From Eubacteriales bacterium (GTDB lineage: Bacteria; Bacillota; Clostridia; Lachnospirales; Lachnospiraceae), in NCBI GenBank assembly GCA_030527665.1, contig JAUNAK010000023.1, positions 1 to 37,708 on the forward strand: 37,708 nt of DNA, written 5' to 3'. The notes under the pieces are model-generated. The model searched no databases and was not told the DNA's origin. It saw only the letters and a program-made list of their open reading frames with translations. Each line of letters opens with the position of its first letter. Position 1 is the first letter of the stretch. Position numbers and translations under genes: made by a program. Below, in pieces: positions 34,322-37,708 of this stretch.

Positions 34322-37300
34322 TTACTGTTTTTCAACACCAAGCGTTACTTTCTCGGAGTTGATCTTCCACTCTTTTACATAACCCTGTGTTTCACCGATC
34401 TTAATGGAATCGGCCAGAACAACAGAAGAAATCTTCTCGCTGTTCTCGGTCAGGATCCTGGCGATCTTGTCGTTGCCCTCCGCAAATACAACGATGCGGT
34501 CGGTAACTTCAAATCCGGCTTCCTTACGCATGGTCTGGATCTTGCTGACGATCTCGGCAACAAAGCCCTCCTCGATCAGTTCCGGTGTCAGGCTTATATC
34601 CAGCATAACGGTCACGCCCTGATCGGCTTCGGTCACATAGCCCTCGGTCTGTGCAAGGGAGATCAGCAGATCCTCCTTGAGCAGCTGCAGGGTCTGTCCG
34701 TCTACCTGAACAGCCAGGGAACCGTTTGCATTCAGCTCGGCAACAGCTGCAGCGCCGTCCAGCTCAGCCAGTGCCTTGCGGATTCCGCCTACCATCTTGC
34801 CGAATTTCGGTCCGACGGTCTTCAGCTGCGGTTTGATCGTATATTCTACCTTAATATCCTCGGAATACTCAACCGCTTTCAGGTTCAGCTCGTCCTCGAT
34901 GATCTCGGTATAGAACTCGGACAGTACAAACGGAGCCTTAACATGCATCCGTGCCAGCGGCTGACGGTTCTTCAGATTGGAAGCGTTACGTGCGGCACGT
35001 CCCAGAACAACGACCTGCTTAACACTCTTCATGGTCTCTTCCAGCTCGGTATCGATCCATGCTTCCTGTACGGTCGGATAGTCGCAGAGATGGATACTCT
35101 CCGGGGCCTCTGCATCTACGGAGCATACCAGGTTGCGGTAGATATCCTCGGTCATGAACGGGATCATCGGTGCTGCAGCCTTGCTGAACTCAACAAGTGC
35201 TGTGTACAGAGTCATGTATGCGTTGATCTTATCCTGCTCCATTCCCTTTGCCCAGAAACGGCTTCTGGAACGGCGGACATACCAGTTACTCATATCATCC
35301 ACGAAGGACTCCAGTGTACGTGCTGCCTCCGGGATCTTGTACTGTTCCAGGTTGGCATCGGTATCACGGATGGTACTCTCCAGACGGGAAAGCAGCCATT
35401 TATCCATTACCGGCAGCTTCTCGTAATCCAGTGTGTAGTTCTTCGGATCAAAATTGTCGATATTTGCATACAGAACGAAGAATGCATAGGTGTTCCACAG
35501 GGTTCCCATAAATCGGCGGGAATACTCGCTTACTGCTTTTCCGTGGAAACGGTTCGGCAGCCACGGAGCACTGTTGATGTAGAAGTACCAGCGGATCGCA
35601 TCTGCGCCGTACTCACCCAGTGCAGCCATCGGATCAACGGCATTGCCCTTGGATTTGGACATCTTGTTTCCGTCTCCGTCCAGAACGTGACCAAGTACGA
35701 TTACGTTCTTGTATGCCGGCTTATTGAACAGCAGGGTGGACTCTGCATGCAGAGAATAGAACCATCCACGGGTCTGGTCAACAGCCTCGGAAATGAACTC
35801 AGCCGGGAACTGCTTCTCGAAGAGTTCTTTATTCTCAAATGGGTAATGCAGCTGTGCATACGGCATTGCACCGGAGTCGAACCAGCAGTCGATTACCTCC
35901 GGTGTACGGTGCATCTCGCCGCCGCAGTCCGGACATTTGAAGGTGTAGTTATCTACATATGGTCTGTGAAGCTCTGTTTTCTCAGCATCTTCACAGCCGC
36001 TCAGCTCTGCCAGTTCCTTTCTGGAACCTACACAGATCTGCTTGCCGCAGTCCGGACATACCCATACCGGAAGCGGTGTTCCCCAGTAACGGTTACGGGA
36101 AATACCCCAATCCTGGATATTCTCCAGCCAGTTGCCGAAACGGCCCTCGCCCATTGTCGGCGGGATCCAGTTGATCTTCTTGTTATTTGCCACCAGATCA
36201 TCTTTGACAGCAGTCATCTTGATGAACCAGGACTCTCTTGCATAGTACAGAAGCGGTGTATCGCATCTCCAACAATGCGGATAGTCATGCTCGAATTTCG
36301 GAGCGGAGAACAGAAGTCCTCTCTCATCCAGATCGACCAGAACAGCCGGATCGGCACTCTTGGCACCTTTCTCCTCTTCTTTCTTGGTCGGTTTACAGCG
36401 CATGCCGGCAAACTTGCCTGCTTCCGGTCTCATGCATCCCTTGTCGTCAACCATCTGTACGAACGGTGCATCGTATTTTCTTCCGACACGGGCATCGTCT
36501 TCACCGAATGCCGGTGCGATATGTACGATACCGGTACCGTCAGACATGGTTACATACTCATCGGCATATACAAAGAAGGCTTTCTTGTGCTGTTTTGCAA
36601 CGCTTTCAGCAGCGCAGGAATACAGCGGCTCATACTCTTTGTACTCCAGATCGGAACCGGTCATGGTCTCCAGAACCTCGTATGCCTTTTCGCCCTCTTC
36701 AACAAGAGCACCCAGAACTTTATCCAGAAGAGCCTCCGCCATGTAGTATACATTTCCATCTACGCATTTTACCTTTGCATAGGTGTCATGCGGGTTTACG
36801 CAAAGTGCGATGTTGGACGGAAGTGTCCACGGTGTGGTCGTCCATGCAAGGAAATATGCATCCTCACCCTTTACCTGGAAGCGAACGATAGCCGAACGCT
36901 CTTTTACAGCCTTATATCCCTGAGCAACCTCATGGGAAGACAGCGGTGTTCCGCAGGACGGACAATACGGTACGACTTTGAATCCTTTGTACAGAAGATC
37001 CTTCTTCCAGATCTCCTTCAGTGCCCACCACTCGGACTCAATAAAGTCATCGTAGTAGGTAACGTACGGATGATCCATGTCTGCCCAGAATCCAACCTTG
37101 CCGGAAAACTCTTCCCACATGCCTTTGTATTTCCATACAGACTCTTTACATTTGTCAATGAACGGCTCGAGACCATATGCCTCGATTTCCTCTTTGCTGT
37201 CGATACCGATCTCTTTCTCAACTTCCAGCTCAACCGGAAGTCCATGGGTATCCCAGCCTGCTTTACGCGGTACCTCGTATCCTTTCATGGTACGGTAACG

Positions 37301-37507
37301 CGGAATCATATCCTTGATTACTCGTGTCAGCACATGTCCGATATGCGGCTTGCCGTTTGCAGTCGGCGGTCCGTCATAGAACATATACATCGGTTTGCCT
37401 TCGTTTTTCTTCAGACTCTTCTCAAAGATCTGATTCTCTTTCCAGAACTCTACGGTTGCGTCTTCACGCTCGGTAAAGTTCAGATTCGTGTCTACTTTAC
37501 GGTACAT
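34322..37507 (-). CDS. ileS: isoleucyl-tRNA synthetase, long (type 2) form
   Basis: Charges tRNA-Ile with isoleucine and hydrolyses mischarged valyl-tRNA in its editing domain. The class I signature HIGH is residues 55-58 (GPPTANGKPHIGHV) and KMSKS is 615-619 (NKMSKSKGN). The AGWDTHGLPVE editing-domain entry and cysteine pairs CPSCG, CPDCG and CPDCGGE are visible, as is the WFDSGAMPYAQ and the C-terminal anticodon-binding region. At 1061 residues, with PTANGKPHIGHV and VPRKAGWDTHGLPVELEVEKE, it matches the eukaryote-like type 2 IleRS, which in other bacteria is associated with low sensitivity to mupirocin. GGAGG lies upstream of the ATG. No T-box motif precedes it; instead a near-consensus promoter gives a leader of about 100 bases. 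Confidence 0.97.
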   Translation of the reverse strand: MYRKVDTNLNFTEREDATVEFWKENQIFEKSLKKNEGKPMYMFYDGPPTANGKPHIGHVLTRVIKDMIPRYRTMKGYEVPRKAGWDTHGLPVELEVEKEIGIDSKEEIEAYGLEPFIDKCKESVWKYKGMWEEFSGKVGFWADMDHPYVTYYDDFIESEWWALKEIWKKDLLYKGFKVVPYCPSCGTPLSSHEVAQGYKAVKERSAIVRFQVKGEDAYFLAWTTTPWTLPSNIALCVNPHDTYAKVKCVDGNVYYMAEALLDKVLGALVEEGEKAYEVLETMTGSDLEYKEYEPLYSCAAESVAKQHKKAFFVYADEYVTMSDGTGIVHIAPAFGEDDARVGRKYDAPFVQMVDDKGCMRPEAGKFAGMRCKPTKKEEEKGAKSADPAVLVDLDERGLLFSAPKFEHDYPHCWRCDTPLLYYARESWFIKMTAVKDDLVANNKKINWIPPTMGEGRFGNWLENIQDWGISRNRYWGTPLPVWVCPDCGKQICVGSRKELAELSGCEDAEKTELHRPYVDNYTFKCPDCGGEMHRTPEVIDCWFDSGAMPYAQLHYPFENKELFEKQFPAEFISEAVDQTRGWFYSLHAESTLLFNKPAYKNVIVLGHVLDGDGNKMSKSKGNAVDPMAALGEYGADAIRWYFYINSAPWLPNRFHGKAVSEYSRRFMGTLWNTYAFFVLYANIDNFDPKNYTLDYEKLPVMDKWLLSRLESTIRDTDANLEQYKIPEAARTLESFVDDMSNWYVRRSRSRFWAKGMEQDKINAYMTLYTALVEFSKAAAPMIPFMTEDIYRNLVCSVDAEAPESIHLCDYPTVQEAWIDTELEETMKSVKQVVVLGRAARNASNLKNRQPLARMHVKAPFVLSEFYTEIIEDELNLKAVEYSEDIKVEYTIKPQLKTVGPKFGKMVGGIRKALAELDGAAAVAELNANGSLAVQVDGQTLQLLKEDLLISLAQTEGYVTEADQGVTVMLDISLTPELIEEGFVAEIVSKIQTMRKEAGFEVTDRIVVFAEGNDKIARILTENSEKISSVVLADSIKIGETQGYVKEWKINSEKVTLGVEKQ

Positions 37508-37616
37508 CTGTCGGTTTCCTCCTCACCAGTTTCAGTTTTGACCATAATGAAATAGTAATTGTATACAAAACAGGCAGTCCTATATTAGACTTTACCCATT
37601 TTTGAGTATCGCCCTA

Positions 37617-37645
37617 ATATTAAAAGACAGGTAATCGCTTGTCAA
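37617..37645 (-). promoter_or_regulatory. ileS promoter
   Basis: Read leftward: TTGACA (37640-37645), 17 bases, TAATAT (37617-37622), nearly consensus. Transcription would start near 37610. Confidence 0.65.
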
Positions 37646-37662
37646 GCAGATTACGGGTAATC
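37631..37662. promoter_or_regulatory. operator-like palindrome over the ileS -35
   Basis: GTAATC (37631-37636) and GATTAC (37649-37654) form a palindrome with inner GCTT/AAGC, covering the -35. A further GTAATC lies at 37657-37662. Directly upstream, TTAGGGGCTA occurs twice (37671-37680 and 37687-37696). These could be regulator sites. Confidence 0.4.
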
Positions 37663-37708
37663 AAAGTTATTTAGGGGCTACCTTCCTTAGGGGCTATCTT
37701 TAGGGTTT

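Noticed and set aside
37508-37708. T-box leader before ileS
   Set aside because: No AGGGTGGNACCGCG-like antiterminator motif, specifier stem or leader terminator in the ~100-base leader.

Overview
The window looks like chromosome from an anaerobic Clostridia, most probably a Lachnospiraceae-like gut Firmicute. The reasons are strong GGAGG-type ribosome binding sites, some TTG and GTG starts, AT-rich intergenic DNA around moderately GC-rich genes, U-run terminators, a type III pantothenate kinase and a long (type 2) isoleucyl-tRNA synthetase. The assignment rests on recognised families, not on a database search. I see no rRNA, tRNA, CRISPR array, prophage or intact transposase gene.

Layout. 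1-3.9 kb: an AT-rich leader and carB without carA, closed by a strong bidirectional terminator. 4.1-8.5 kb: divergent coenzyme A genes (coaX leftward, coaBC rightward), with a 692-residue single-pass membrane protein behind coaBC. 8.9-11.3 kb: a short QueG-like iron-sulfur protein and an AGCS sodium:alanine/glycine symporter, with related palindromic elements on both sides of the first. 11.4-14.4 kb: a MoxR AAA+ ATPase and VWA protein pair. 14.4-15.2 kb: a 780-base gap with a strong leftward promoter, a matching terminator and only tiny reading frames (candidate small RNA or peptide locus). 15.2-16.0 kb: a secreted protein with three DUF5648-like repeats and a Cys/His motif.

16-24.4 kb is mainly leftward: phosphohexomutase, the argC plus histidine-phosphatase pair, a 219-bp element bounded by 20-nt inverted repeats, araD-araB, and a secreted M3-type metallopeptidase. 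24.8-25.2 kb: a rightward RhaM-fold protein that appears to lack the catalytic residues. 25.6-37.5 kb is leftward again: nitrilase/omega-amidase, acyltransferase 3, rsmA overlapping a large TPR-AAA+ fusion gene, glgP and ileS.

Most genes are core metabolism: pyrimidine/arginine precursor (carB, argC), CoA (coaX, coaBC), glycogen and hexose phosphate (glgP and the phosphohexomutase, which together turn glycogen into glucose-6-phosphate), pentose entry (araD, araB), and translation (ileS, rsmA). The less ordinary content is: the dispersed hairpin elements with a conserved loop but different stems (9.76 and 25.45 kb), the 219-bp inverted-repeat element, the candidate RNA at 14.5-15.0 kb, terminator-like hairpins in the leaders of glgP and the TPR-AAA+ gene, and two AAA+ systems with no known target nearby.
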